Assembly (NCBI RefSeq): GCF_026343125.1
Contig: NZ_JAPEMB010000001.1
Coordinates: 6,825,501-6,889,500, forward strand
Origin: Streptomyces sp. NBC_00094
Lineage (GTDB): Bacteria; Actinomycetota; Actinomycetes; Streptomycetales; Streptomycetaceae
DNA: 64,000 nt
Reading direction: 5' to 3'
Shown: positions 15,207-23,353 of the stretch, piece by piece
Layout of the letters: every line of letters begins with the position of its first letter
How positions within the stretch are numbered: position 1 is the first letter of the stretch
The notes under the pieces: model-generated
What the model saw: only the letters and a program-made list of their open reading frames with translations
Told to the model about the DNA's origin: nothing
The model's database searches: none
Position numbers and translations under genes: made by a program

Positions 15207-16385
15207 TCAGTACCAGCCGTAGCGCTCGGCGATCAGCGGCAGCCGCTCCTCGACCAGTGCGTGCGCCGCGGCGCGCGGGCTCGTGCCGTCCGCCGCCGCC
15301 CGGTCGAGCATGCCGCCGACCAGCTCCCGCATCGATCCCCGTACCCGCTCGAAGGCCTGCTCGGCGTCGGCCTCGATGTCGCCGAAGAGCGTCCACCACC
15401 ACCAGGCGTTGGTGCAGGAGTTCACGACCACGTCGGGCAGCACGGTCACTCCGCGCGCGGCGAGGGCCTCCTCGGCCTCCGGCAGGACCGGCATGTTGGC
15501 CGCCTCGGCGATCCAGCGGGCCGTGATCCGCTCCTGGTTCCCGGCGTCGATCGCGTACGAGACGGCCGCCGGCACCAGGACGTCCGCCTCGACCGCGAGC
15601 CAGGCGTCCCCCGGCTCCTCCCGGTCGCCGGGCCGCAGTGCCGCGCGGTCGACGGCGCCGTGGGCGTCGCGGGCGGCGAGCAGCGCCTCGACGTCGAGCC
15701 CGTCCGGGTTCACGATCGTGCCCCGGACGTCGGCGACGGCCACCACCCGCAGCCCGGCCCGCGCCAGGAACCGGGCCGTCGCCCCGCCCATCGTGCCGAG
15801 CCCCTGCACCGACACCCGGGTCCCGGCGTACCCCCGACCGGCCCGGTCGAGGGCGACGAGTACGGACTCGGCGACCCCGAGCCCGCCGACGAGCTCGTCG
15901 AGCCCGATGCCGTCCACCTCGACCGCGAACGCGTCCGCGAGCCGCTTCCGGGCCGTCGCCTCGTCGTCCAGGAGCGGGTACACGGCCTGGATGGAGGAGA
16001 CGAGTCCGGCCTCGGCCGCGGCCCGGTCCACCAGGTCCTGGGTGAGTCCGAGGTCCTCCCCGGTGGTCCAGAAGCGCTCGATGTACGGACGCATGGCGCG
16101 CAGGTACCGCACGAGGACGCCGTACGCCTCGGGGGACCGGGGATCGCAGTCGATGCCGCCCTTGGCGCCGCCCAGCGGGACGTACCGGGCCGTCGGGTCG
16201 TAGTGCAGGGCCTCCTTCATGGTCATGCCACGGGCGAGCCCGGTGACCTCGGCCACCGTGCACCCCTCCCGCATCCGCAGGCCGCCGCTGGCCACCCCGC
16301 GCACGAGCCGGTCGACGACCAGATGGCCGCGGCGGCCGGTCACGTGGTCGGTCCAGTCGACGGACAGCAGGGGGGTGGGGCTCAT
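15207..16385 (-). CDS. Glu/Leu/Phe/Val-family amino acid dehydrogenase
   Basis: A 392-residue NAD(P)-dependent dehydrogenase. The catalytic lysine lies in VPLGGAKGGIDCDPRSPE. The dimerisation domain begins SVDWTDHVTGRRGHLVVDRLVRGVASGGLRM, and the nucleotide-binding fold has VSVQGLGTMGGATARFLARAGLRVVAVAD (GxGxxG). Conserved ADVLVPAAVSYAID and AEAANMPVLPEAEEAL follow. It oxidatively deaminates an amino acid, or runs in reverse. The sequence is divergent from both GdhA and the known valine dehydrogenases, so the substrate is uncertain. ATG 16385 has GAGGAG 7 bp upstream. It is probably transcribed with the TetR gene. Confidence 0.86.
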   Translation of the reverse strand: MSPTPLLSVDWTDHVTGRRGHLVVDRLVRGVASGGLRMREGCTVAEVTGLARGMTMKEALHYDPTARYVPLGGAKGGIDCDPRSPEAYGVLVRYLRAMRPYIERFWTTGEDLGLTQDLVDRAAAEAGLVSSIQAVYPLLDDEATARKRLADAFAVEVDGIGLDELVGGLGVAESVLVALDRAGRGYAGTRVSVQGLGTMGGATARFLARAGLRVVAVADVRGTIVNPDGLDVEALLAARDAHGAVDRAALRPGDREEPGDAWLAVEADVLVPAAVSYAIDAGNQERITARWIAEAANMPVLPEAEEALAARGVTVLPDVVVNSCTNAWWWWTLFGDIEADAEQAFERVRGSMRELVGGMLDRAAADGTSPRAAAHALVEERLPLIAERYGWY

Positions 16386-16406
16386 CACGCGTCTCCTCGG
16401 GAGTAT

Positions 16407-16426
16407 TACTGAACGGCGATTCAGTA
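16407..16426. promoter_or_regulatory. Palindromic TetR-type operator in the divergent promoter region
   Basis: Perfect 7-bp arms TACTGAA and TTCAGTA flank CGGCGA. The site is 22 bp before the dehydrogenase start and 73 bp before the metallo-hydrolase start, so one bound dimer could affect both. The TetR-family gene at 14489-15142 is the likely source of the binding protein. Confidence 0.7.
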
Positions 16427-16498
16427 TGCCCGGTCTTCCCGACCGTCGGCGGCGCGGGCCGCCCATAATGGAACGACCCCCAGAGATCAGGAGGTCCT

Positions 16499-17698
16499 GT
16501 GACCGGTACCGGCTCCGACCGTTCGCCACGGGCCCGGCTGCGCGCGCTGCGCCCCGAGTCCTTCGGCGCGGATCCCGCGGGCGAGCGCCTCGCCCGCATC
16601 CATCGCTCGCCGAACTTCGCGGACGGGATCTTCCAGAACCCCGAACCCGCCAGACGCGGGCCCTCCGGCTCCACCCTGGAGTTCGCCAAGATCTACTTCG
16701 AACGGGAAGGACGCGCGCGCCGAGCCCCCACCGGCGCGATCCCCGTCCACCCCACCACCGTCGCCGACCTGGCCAAACCCCCGGCCACCGGGCTGCGCCT
16801 CACATGGATGGGGCACTCCGGCGTCCTCGCCGAGATCGACGGCCACCGGGTCCTCTTCGACCCGGTCTGGGGCGAGCGCTGCTCCCCGTTCCCCTTCGCC
16901 GGCCCCAAGCGACTCCACCCGGTGCCCGCGCCCCTCGCCGCGCTCGGCCCGGTCGACGTCGTCGTGATCTCGCACGATCACTACGACCACCTCGACCTGC
17001 CGACGATCAAGGCGCTCGCCACCACCGACACCGTCTTCGCGGTGCCGCTCGGCGTCGGCGCGCACCTGGAGCGCTGGGGCGTGTCCGCGTCCCGTCTGCG
17101 TGAGCTGGACTGGAACGAGTCCACCGAGATCGGCGGTCTACGGCTCACGGCGACCCCGGCCCGCCACTTCTGCGGCCGGGGCATTCGCAACCGGCAGCAC
17201 ACACTCTGGGCCTCCTGGGTCGTCCAGGGGCCGGAGCACCGGATCTTCCACAGCGGGGACACCGGTTACTTCTCCGGCTTCAAGGACATCGGCGCCGCGC
17301 ACGGCCCCTTCGACGCCACCATGATCCAGATCGGCGCCTACTCGGAGTTCTGGACCGACATCCACATGACCCCCGAGGAGGGCGTTCGGGCCCATCTGGA
17401 CCTCCAGGGCGGTGCCGCCGCCGGCGTGCTGCTGCCCATCCACTGGGGCACCTTCAGCCTGGCGTTCCACGCGTGGGCGGAGCCGGGGGAGTGGACGAGG
17501 GACGCGGCCGAGGAGGCCGGCCAGGCGGCGGCGTTCCCTCGGCCCGGCGAGCCCTTCGAGCCCGCGGGAAAGCTGCCGGACGAGTCGTGGTGGCGCGCGG
17601 TCTCCCGTCCGATCGCGCACCCGTGGCGTCGCCCACGACGTGCCGAGGCCGAGGTGGAGAAGCGCAGCGACGATCTCGACCTCGCGGGCGAGCGGTGA
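16499..17698 (+). CDS. Metallo-beta-lactamase-fold hydrolase (UlaG/NAPE-PLD-like)
   Basis: A 399-residue protein with the metal-binding signature HDHYDHLD, preceded by RLTWMGHSGVLAEIDGHRVLFDPVWGERCSPF. It then has TPARHFCGRG, FHSGDTGYF and LLPIHWGTFSLAFHAW, which supply the remaining His/Asp ligands. The order matches the UlaG and NAPE-phospholipase D-like branch, hydrolases of lactones or phosphodiesters. GTG 16499 is preceded by a strong AGGAGG. It is divergent from the dehydrogenase, sharing the palindrome at 16407-16426. The Glu/Arg-rich tail (after about residue 375) is unstructured. The true substrate is unknown. Confidence 0.86.
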   Translation: MTGTGSDRSPRARLRALRPESFGADPAGERLARIHRSPNFADGIFQNPEPARRGPSGSTLEFAKIYFEREGRARRAPTGAIPVHPTTVADLAKPPATGLRLTWMGHSGVLAEIDGHRVLFDPVWGERCSPFPFAGPKRLHPVPAPLAALGPVDVVVISHDHYDHLDLPTIKALATTDTVFAVPLGVGAHLERWGVSASRLRELDWNESTEIGGLRLTATPARHFCGRGIRNRQHTLWASWVVQGPEHRIFHSGDTGYFSGFKDIGAAHGPFDATMIQIGAYSEFWTDIHMTPEEGVRAHLDLQGGAAAGVLLPIHWGTFSLAFHAWAEPGEWTRDAAEEAGQAAAFPRPGEPFEPAGKLPDESWWRAVSRPIAHPWRRPRRAEAEVEKRSDDLDLAGER

Positions 17699-18040
17699 CG
17701 TGGGGCACGGGGTTCCCCCGTGCACCGAGGCCTTCCCGGGTTGACAGGGCTCACTGAGCGATGGGCGGTCCTGCGCCACGGTGAAGCCCCTGGTGGACGG
17801 GATCTCGAACGGGATCCCCGTGTCCGCCGGGAGCTTCGCGTGCGTGCCTCCAAGCGCTCGGCCTCGCTCGGGCAGGGAGAGATCCGATGCGCTTGATCTC
17901 CAGCGACTCCCTGCCGCTTTCTGCCGGGCGGGCCGGATCCGACGGGAACGGCAGACACCCCCTAGGTTCTTGGAGAGGTCCCGATGGCTCCGGCTGGGCA
18001 CCTACCAGGCCGGACGGGCCAGAGCCGAGGAGCGGTGACA
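17699..18040. other. Intergenic region, 342 bp, no supported gene
   Basis: This stretch between the metallo-hydrolase and the SGNH-like gene has no frame with convincing start and codon pattern. A TTGACA at 17741-17746 has no good -10 at the right distance. GAGGAG near 18027-18032 serves the next gene. Confidence 0.4.
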
Positions 18041-19213
18041 GTGGCGATGCGGGAGTATCCGCTGGTGGGCGGACCGGTGGAGGTTCGGGGTGCGCTGGAC
18101 CTGGAGAGGACGCCGGCGGGGGTGATGCCGCGCCGATTGCCGGCGTGGACCAAGGAGCAGTACCAGGACCCGTCGGTCTACGGGGGAACGGTGATGCCTT
18201 CGGGGGTGCGGCTGGTGTTCCGCACCGATGCGCGGGTGCTCGAGTTCGAGGTCCTCACCTCCACCGGGCAGCTCGACAGTGACCCCCGGCCTCGGCCGAC
18301 CGGGATGCTGGAACTGACGGTGGACGGTGCTCTTGTCGGGCGCCGACGAGCGCCGTTGGGGCATGTGGTGCGCATGGCGCGCCCCGGGGCCGCGCAGCGA
18401 CTGATACAGGGAAAGCCGGGAACGGCACGTTTCGCCGGGCTGCCGACCGGCATGAAGCACGTCGAGCTGTGGCTGCCGCAGCAGACCCCCACGGAGCTGG
18501 TGGCGCTCCGTGCCGACGGTGAGGTCCTGGCGCCCCTGCCCGACGGTCGGCCCCGCTGGGTGCACCACGGAAGCTCCATCAGCCACTGTCTCGAAGCGGA
18601 CGGCCCCACCGGCACCTGGCCCGTGGTGGCGGCGGCGCTCGGGGGCGTGGAGGTGACCAACCTCAGCCAGCCGGGCAACGACATGCTGGACCCCTATGTC
18701 GCCCGGACGATCCGCGACATGCCGGCCGACCTGATCAGCCTCAAGACAGGCGTCAACATCGTGGGCCTGGCCACCTTCCGACTGCGGACGTTCGGCCCGG
18801 CGGTGCACGGATTCCTGGACACGATCCGGGACGGCCACCCGGACACGCCGCTGCTGGTGATCTCCCCGGTGAGCTGCCCGGCACTCGACGCGCGCCCCGG
18901 CCCGACCGCGGTGGGCCGGGACGGGAGGATCACAGCGCTGGGGGACCCGGCCGATGTGGCCCGTGGGGCCTTGTCGCTGCAGGTGGTCCGCGACGAGCTG
19001 GCAAGAATCGTGGCGGTCCGGCAGGCACGCGATCCTCACCTGCACCACCTCGACGGACGCGAACTGCTCGGCCCGGCCGATGTGGACGACCTCCCCGACG
19101 GCCTGCACCCCTCGGCCGCCGCGTACCGCCGGATGGGCGAACGCTTCGCCGCCCACGCCTTCGCCGACGAAGGCCCGTTCCGCGCCCGCTCGCACACGCA
19201 GCCGACCGACTAG
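18041..19213 (+). CDS. SGNH/GDSL-like hydrolase with N-terminal carbohydrate-esterase-type beta domain
   Basis: A 390-residue cytoplasmic-looking protein. The N-terminal about 170 residues are beta-rich. The C-terminal SGNH domain begins WVHHGSSISHC, where the nucleophile motif reads GSS rather than GDS. It continues with QPGNDMLDPYV (Gly-x-Asn), then LPDGLHPSAAAYRRMGERF with the Asp-x-x-His pair. GTG 18041 follows GAGGAG by 8 bp; ATG 18047 is an alternative. Similar two-domain proteins act as carbohydrate acetyl or acyl esterases. The neighbours are unrelated, so the role is open. Confidence 0.78.
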   Translation: MAMREYPLVGGPVEVRGALDLERTPAGVMPRRLPAWTKEQYQDPSVYGGTVMPSGVRLVFRTDARVLEFEVLTSTGQLDSDPRPRPTGMLELTVDGALVGRRRAPLGHVVRMARPGAAQRLIQGKPGTARFAGLPTGMKHVELWLPQQTPTELVALRADGEVLAPLPDGRPRWVHHGSSISHCLEADGPTGTWPVVAAALGGVEVTNLSQPGNDMLDPYVARTIRDMPADLISLKTGVNIVGLATFRLRTFGPAVHGFLDTIRDGHPDTPLLVISPVSCPALDARPGPTAVGRDGRITALGDPADVARGALSLQVVRDELARIVAVRQARDPHLHHLDGRELLGPADVDDLPDGLHPSAAAYRRMGERFAAHAFADEGPFRARSHTQPTD

Positions 19214-19486
19214 TGTCCTGAGCCGCTGCATTCGTCGGCAGTACGAGGCGGGGGACCGGTCTCCGGACAAGTCCCCCGTACCGCCGGGAACGGGCCTGCT
19301 CCGCCTGCCGCGGGGGCGCTCCCCTCAGCCGCTCGTCGTCCCGCCGGTACGGCCCCGGTCTCCGGTAGCGGCAGCCTCTCTTGCCTCACGGGCTCTTGAA
19401 CAACCGCCCGTGCCCGTCGGTGCCGCTGCAGGGAGCGGCTTGTGGCGGCCCGGAGCCGGCACGAACGCCCCGGGCGGTCACTTTCC

Positions 19487-20725
19487 CTATCTGTTGACGG
19501 AGGTGTCGCACAGCGCGCGGTCGACGAGTTCGCTGGCGGTCTTGTGCTGCTGGAGCGTCTTGTCGAAGTCGTTGAAGCTGGTGGTCATGGAGACGGTGAC
19601 GGTGCGGCTGCCGTCGCCGGTGGCGCCGTTCAAGGTGATGTAGCCGGCTTCTCCGCCTTCGTGGCTCCAGTAGCTGCCGCCGCAGGTCAGGGGGCGGTTG
19701 ACCAAGCCGAGGCCGTAGCGTCCGCCGGGCCAGATCGCCTCGAGCCGCTTGTCGACCGGGACGGTGTCCCGCATCTCGGCCATGCGCGCCTCGGACAGCA
19801 GCTTGCCGCCCAGCAGTCCCTGGAAGAAGCGGTTGACGTCCGCCGTGGTGGAGACATAGCCGCCGAGGTCGGGGACGATCTGTTCGGTGACGTCGGTCCG
19901 TTCGCCGGAGGCGAAGACCTGGTAGCCGTCGGCGTGCGGGCGACGAAGGGTGGGCGTGGTGCCCGGCAGGTAGGTGTGGTTCATACCGAGCGGTTTCAGG
20001 ATCCGGCTCTCGACCTCCTCCTGCCATGGACGGCCGGTGGCCTTTTCGACGATCATGCCGAGGACGACGTAGCCGGTGTTCGAGTAGCCGAAGCCGGTGC
20101 CGGGCTGGAAGTCCGGGTGGTGCTTCATCGCCCGGGCGACGATCTGTTCGGGGGTGTAGGTGTCGTAGCGGTGCTGGTAGTACTCCTCCGGGGTGTCGAA
20201 GCCGGGAAGGTCGTCGTGGAGGCCGCTGGTGTTCTGCAGGAGCTGGCGGACGGTGATCTTCCGTCCGTCGTTGCCGTTGCCGTCGACCACTCCGGGCAGC
20301 CGGCGGTCTACCGTGTCGTCCAGTGACAGTCGGCCCTCGCCGACCAACTGCAGGACCACAGTGGCCATGAGTGCCTTGCCGGTGCTGGCTATCCGGAAGT
20401 AGCCGTCGCGGGGCACCGGGCGGTTCGTGCCCGCCACGGCGACGCCCGTGGCGGAGACCAGATCCCGGCCGGAGGCAGTGGTCACCCGCGCCTGGACGCC
20501 AGTGATCCCCAGCGCATGGAGGACAGAGGTGTCCCTGCGCAGGTCGTCCTGTCGGTAGCCGGGCGCGGACAGCGCGGCCGCGCTGTCCGGGGGTTGGGCA
20601 GCTGTGGCCACACCGGCTGTGCCGAGTGCGGCCGCCGCGACGGCCAGCCACCCTCGGCCGATGCGGATGTGACGCTGCTGGGACGGGCGGTGCTTCGGCG
20701 CGGAGGCCGGGGTTGCGGATCTCAT
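19487..20725 (-). CDS. Exported serine hydrolase, beta-lactamase/D-Ala-D-Ala carboxypeptidase family
   Basis: A 412-residue protein with a basic leader and hydrophobic segment ending ATAAQ (about residue 44). The class C beta-lactamase-like motifs are present: S114-T-G-K117 (SxxK), Y214-S-N216, and SHEGGEAGY in place of the KTG/HxG box. The family includes D,D-peptidases, esterases and related hydrolases at the cell surface. ATG 20725 has GTGGGA upstream. It is divergently transcribed from a two-component system 155 bp away, which suggests that the system controls it. Substrate unknown. Confidence 0.88.
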   Translation of the reverse strand: MRSATPASAPKHRPSQQRHIRIGRGWLAVAAAALGTAGVATAAQPPDSAAALSAPGYRQDDLRRDTSVLHALGITGVQARVTTASGRDLVSATGVAVAGTNRPVPRDGYFRIASTGKALMATVVLQLVGEGRLSLDDTVDRRLPGVVDGNGNDGRKITVRQLLQNTSGLHDDLPGFDTPEEYYQHRYDTYTPEQIVARAMKHHPDFQPGTGFGYSNTGYVVLGMIVEKATGRPWQEEVESRILKPLGMNHTYLPGTTPTLRRPHADGYQVFASGERTDVTEQIVPDLGGYVSTTADVNRFFQGLLGGKLLSEARMAEMRDTVPVDKRLEAIWPGGRYGLGLVNRPLTCGGSYWSHEGGEAGYITLNGATGDGSRTVTVSMTTSFNDFDKTLQQHKTASELVDRALCDTSVNR

Positions 20726-20880
20726 GCATCCCACGCTAGGAAACGCCGAGTTGCGGGTCGCTACCACAGGCGGCCGTTCGAAACCTACAGCTGGCTGTAG
20801 CGCCGCGGGGGCGCCCGGGCACGTACCGTGGCGCGTCCGAAGGCCGCTCCCGGTCCCGTACGACAGACGAAGGCGAGCCA

Positions 20881-22062
20881 GTGCACGGTGTTGACGGCAA
20901 AGCTCGCGCACGGTTGCTCCAGGCCTTGGTCCAGTCCTTGATCCGGGCCAGGCGCAGCGGACGCTACCTGCTCGGCACCCTGATGACCGCGACGGTGACG
21001 CTCGTGGCGGCGCCACTGCTGTGCGTACCGTCGCTGGCAGCTCCCTGGGCGGAACGCCACCGCCGCCGCGCCGGGGCGCTGCTGGGCCGGCCGGTGGAGC
21101 CTCGCCCACGCTCCCTGCGCCGCGACCTTGGGTGGCTCGTGACCCAGGTGGCCACCGGCATGCCCGCGGGCATGCTCGCCCTGCTGTGCCTGGGCAACCT
21201 GCTCCTCATCCTCGGCATCACCGTGGGGTGGTGGGCCTTTCCCGCGTCGGATCCGGCACGGCTGCCGCTGCTCGGTGTCCGTATCGACAGCTGGGCCCTC
21301 GCGCTGACGATCAGTCCGGCACAATTCCTGCTCCTGGCGGCGCTGGCGACCATCGCCCTGCCACCGCTCGCCCGGGTGCACGCGCGGTGCTGCCTGGCAG
21401 TCCTGGCACCCACTCCCGCGGAACAACTGGCCACACGCGTCACCGAACTCACCCGGACGCGCACAGACGTCCTGCAGGCGCACGGCGCGGAACTCCGCCG
21501 GATCGAACGCGACCTGCACGACGGCACCCAGGCCCGGCTGGTGGCCATCGCCATGCGGCTTGCCGTGGCCGGGGAGAGCCTTCCCCACGACCCCGACACG
21601 GCCGCTGCGCTCGTACAGCAGACCCAGGCCGAGACCGAGGAGGCCATGACCGAGCTGCGCTCCGTCATCCGCACCATCTACCCTCCGGTCCTGGCCGACC
21701 AGGGCCTCGTCGGCGCGCTCCGCACCCTGGCCACCAGGGCCGGCGTGCCGACCCGCATCGACATCGGCCGGCTCGGTGAGGTCCCTGCCGCAGTCGAGGC
21801 GGTCGCCTACTTCGCCGTCACCGAGGCGCTGGCGAACATCGCCCGGCACAGCCGAGCCACCAAGGCCGCCGTCCATGTCACCCTCAACGGCGCGATGCTG
21901 TCCGCAGAGATCACCGACGACGGGACCGGCGGAGCGGACGCGTCCAGAGGCAGCGGCCTGGACGGAATTCGCCGCCGCGCCGCCGCCCTGGACGGCACCA
22001 TGAAGATCAGCAGCCCGCCGGGCGGGCCGACCACCATCACCGTGGAGCTGCCGTGCGTGTAG
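20881..22062 (+). CDS. Sensor histidine kinase (HisKA_3/NarL type)
   Basis: A 393-residue membrane kinase. The N-terminal half holds three to four hydrophobic segments (residues about 33-55, 95-120, 138-165), with a PSPAC-like sensor arrangement. The phospho-acceptor histidine is in RRIERDLHDGTQARL near residue 212. The ATP-binding part has FAVTEALANIARHS and GSGLDGIRRRAAALDG. It overlaps the response-regulator gene by 10 bp. Together they form a two-component system whose likely target is the divergent serine hydrolase gene and its own operon. The signal is probably a membrane or cell-wall cue; this is inferred. Confidence 0.9.
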   Translation: MHGVDGKARARLLQALVQSLIRARRSGRYLLGTLMTATVTLVAAPLLCVPSLAAPWAERHRRRAGALLGRPVEPRPRSLRRDLGWLVTQVATGMPAGMLALLCLGNLLLILGITVGWWAFPASDPARLPLLGVRIDSWALALTISPAQFLLLAALATIALPPLARVHARCCLAVLAPTPAEQLATRVTELTRTRTDVLQAHGAELRRIERDLHDGTQARLVAIAMRLAVAGESLPHDPDTAAALVQQTQAETEEAMTELRSVIRTIYPPVLADQGLVGALRTLATRAGVPTRIDIGRLGEVPAAVEAVAYFAVTEALANIARHSRATKAAVHVTLNGAMLSAEITDDGTGGADASRGSGLDGIRRRAAALDGTMKISSPPGGPTTITVELPCV

Positions 22063-22718
22063 TCATCGCCGAGGACAACGTCCTGCTGTCCTCCGGACTC
22101 GAACTCCTGCTGGGCTCCCAGGGCTTCGAGGTCGCCGCGATCACGGATGACGCCCCCGGCTTCCTCGCCGCCGTCGAGACCCACCGCCCGGACGTCACCA
22201 TCGTGGACGTGCGGCTGCCCCCGACCTTCCGCGACGAGGGTATCCGCGCCGCCCTCCGGGCCCGCCGCGACCGCCCCGGACTTCCCGTCCTGGTCCTGTC
22301 CCAGTACGTCGAGCAGGAATACGCCGGCCGCCTCCTCTCGGACACCCGCGGCGGCATCGGCTATCTGCTCAAGGACCGGGTGAGCCGTATCGCAGAGTTC
22401 ACCGACGCACTGCGCCGTGTGGCTGCCGGTGGCACCGCCATGGACCCCGAGGTCATCGCCCAGCTCCTCGCCGGCCGCGGCGATCCGGTCGACGCCCTCA
22501 CTCCCCGTGAACGCGAGGTCCTGGCTCTGATGGCCGAAGGGCACGACAACGCCACGATCGCCCAGCGGCTTTTCGTCACCGGCAACGCCGTCCACAAACA
22601 CATCGGCAGTGTCTTCCTCAAACTCGGCCTGTCGGTCGGCGACAGCGGCCACCGCCGGGTCCGCGCCGTCCTGGCCTACCTCCGCCGCCACGGCGGCACC
22701 GAAGCCGGCCCCTGTTGA
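22053..22718 (+). CDS. NarL/LuxR-family response regulator
   Basis: A 221-residue regulator with a receiver domain (acidic pocket E7-D8, phospho-acceptor D52 in IVDVRLPP, lysine in YLLKDRV) and a C-terminal LuxR helix-turn-helix (LTPREREVLALMAEGHDNATIAQRLFVTGNAVHKHIGSVFLKLGL). GTG 22053 lies inside the end of the kinase gene, giving translational coupling. It is the partner of the upstream kinase. Confidence 0.92.
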   Translation: MRVVIAEDNVLLSSGLELLLGSQGFEVAAITDDAPGFLAAVETHRPDVTIVDVRLPPTFRDEGIRAALRARRDRPGLPVLVLSQYVEQEYAGRLLSDTRGGIGYLLKDRVSRIAEFTDALRRVAAGGTAMDPEVIAQLLAGRGDPVDALTPREREVLALMAEGHDNATIAQRLFVTGNAVHKHIGSVFLKLGLSVGDSGHRRVRAVLAYLRRHGGTEAGPC

Positions 22719-22799
22719 GTGATCGACCGATTGATGAAACAAGATCGGTAAGCAGCAGAGTGCGGCCGGGTCGACGCCGGATCACGCGCCCGGCGGGCG

Positions 22800-23279
22800 C
22801 CTGGTCTTCCCCGTGTTCGCGGCCCTGGTGGAGTTCATCCGACGAACTCATCGTCCAGGGCACCATGAGCGTCTGGACGCCGCTTCCGCCGACCGCCGTT
22901 CGTCACGGCGCTGCTCGGCGCGACGGCGGTATTCGTGGCGCTGAACGTGACCCTCTTGCTCAACACCTTCTACCTCCAGCAGCACACCCGTGGCTGGACA
23001 CCCCTCGCAACCGGCGCCGCGACCCTGCCCATGGCGCTCGGGGCCGGAGTGGCGGGGGCGATCACCTCCACCGCGCGCCAGGTCGGAGCGGCGGTCGGCA
23101 TCGCCGTCGCCGGTGGCCTGATCGCGGGCGACGGCCCCGTCCGCCTCGCCGCCGAGACCCGTCCGGGTTGGCTGCTCGTGTCCGCCTGCGGACTCTTCCT
23201 CCTCGTCGTGGCCCGCGCCGCGGGGCCCCGGACCGCGCACCCCGCCCAGGGGGCGTCTTGCCGATCAGGCCGGGCATGA
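22800..23279 (+). pseudogene. Remnant of a DHA2-family MFS drug exporter
   Basis: Fragments of one transporter can be read in two frames. LVFPVFAALVEFIRRTHRP is in one frame near 22801-22860. After a frameshift, RRFRRPPFVTALLGATAVF and the following NVTLLLNTFYLQQHTRGW are in another from about 22878. TPLATGAATLPMALGAGVAGA then jumps directly to ITSTARQVGAAVGIAVAGG, a segment that in intact transporters lies several helices later, so an internal deletion is evident. The N-terminal half is absent. The frame ends inside the 28-bp dispersed repeat at 23248-23275. No function is expected. Confidence 0.8.
23248..23275 (+). repeat. Second copy of the 28-bp element found in the hairpin at 3046-3073
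   Basis: All 28 bases match 3046-3073, including the left hairpin arm CTTGCCGATCAGGCC. Here the complementary right arm is missing, so this is a half copy. It marks the right end of the decayed MFS gene. Confidence 0.85.
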
Positions 23280-23353
23280 CCTCTGCATCCTGCCTGGTAC
23301 AGCCCTCGGGCTCTGCCAGGGCGCCACGGGTTTGCCGGGCTTACATTGCTGTA

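Noticed and set aside
17741..17746. TTGACA as a promoter for the SGNH-like gene
   Set aside because: No acceptable -10 lies 16-18 bp downstream, and the gene start is about 300 bp away.
22715..23353. Upstream extension of the SpoIIE-type phosphatase
   Set aside because: It runs through the MFS remnant and the dispersed repeat; the conserved N-terminal helical domain begins near 23354.
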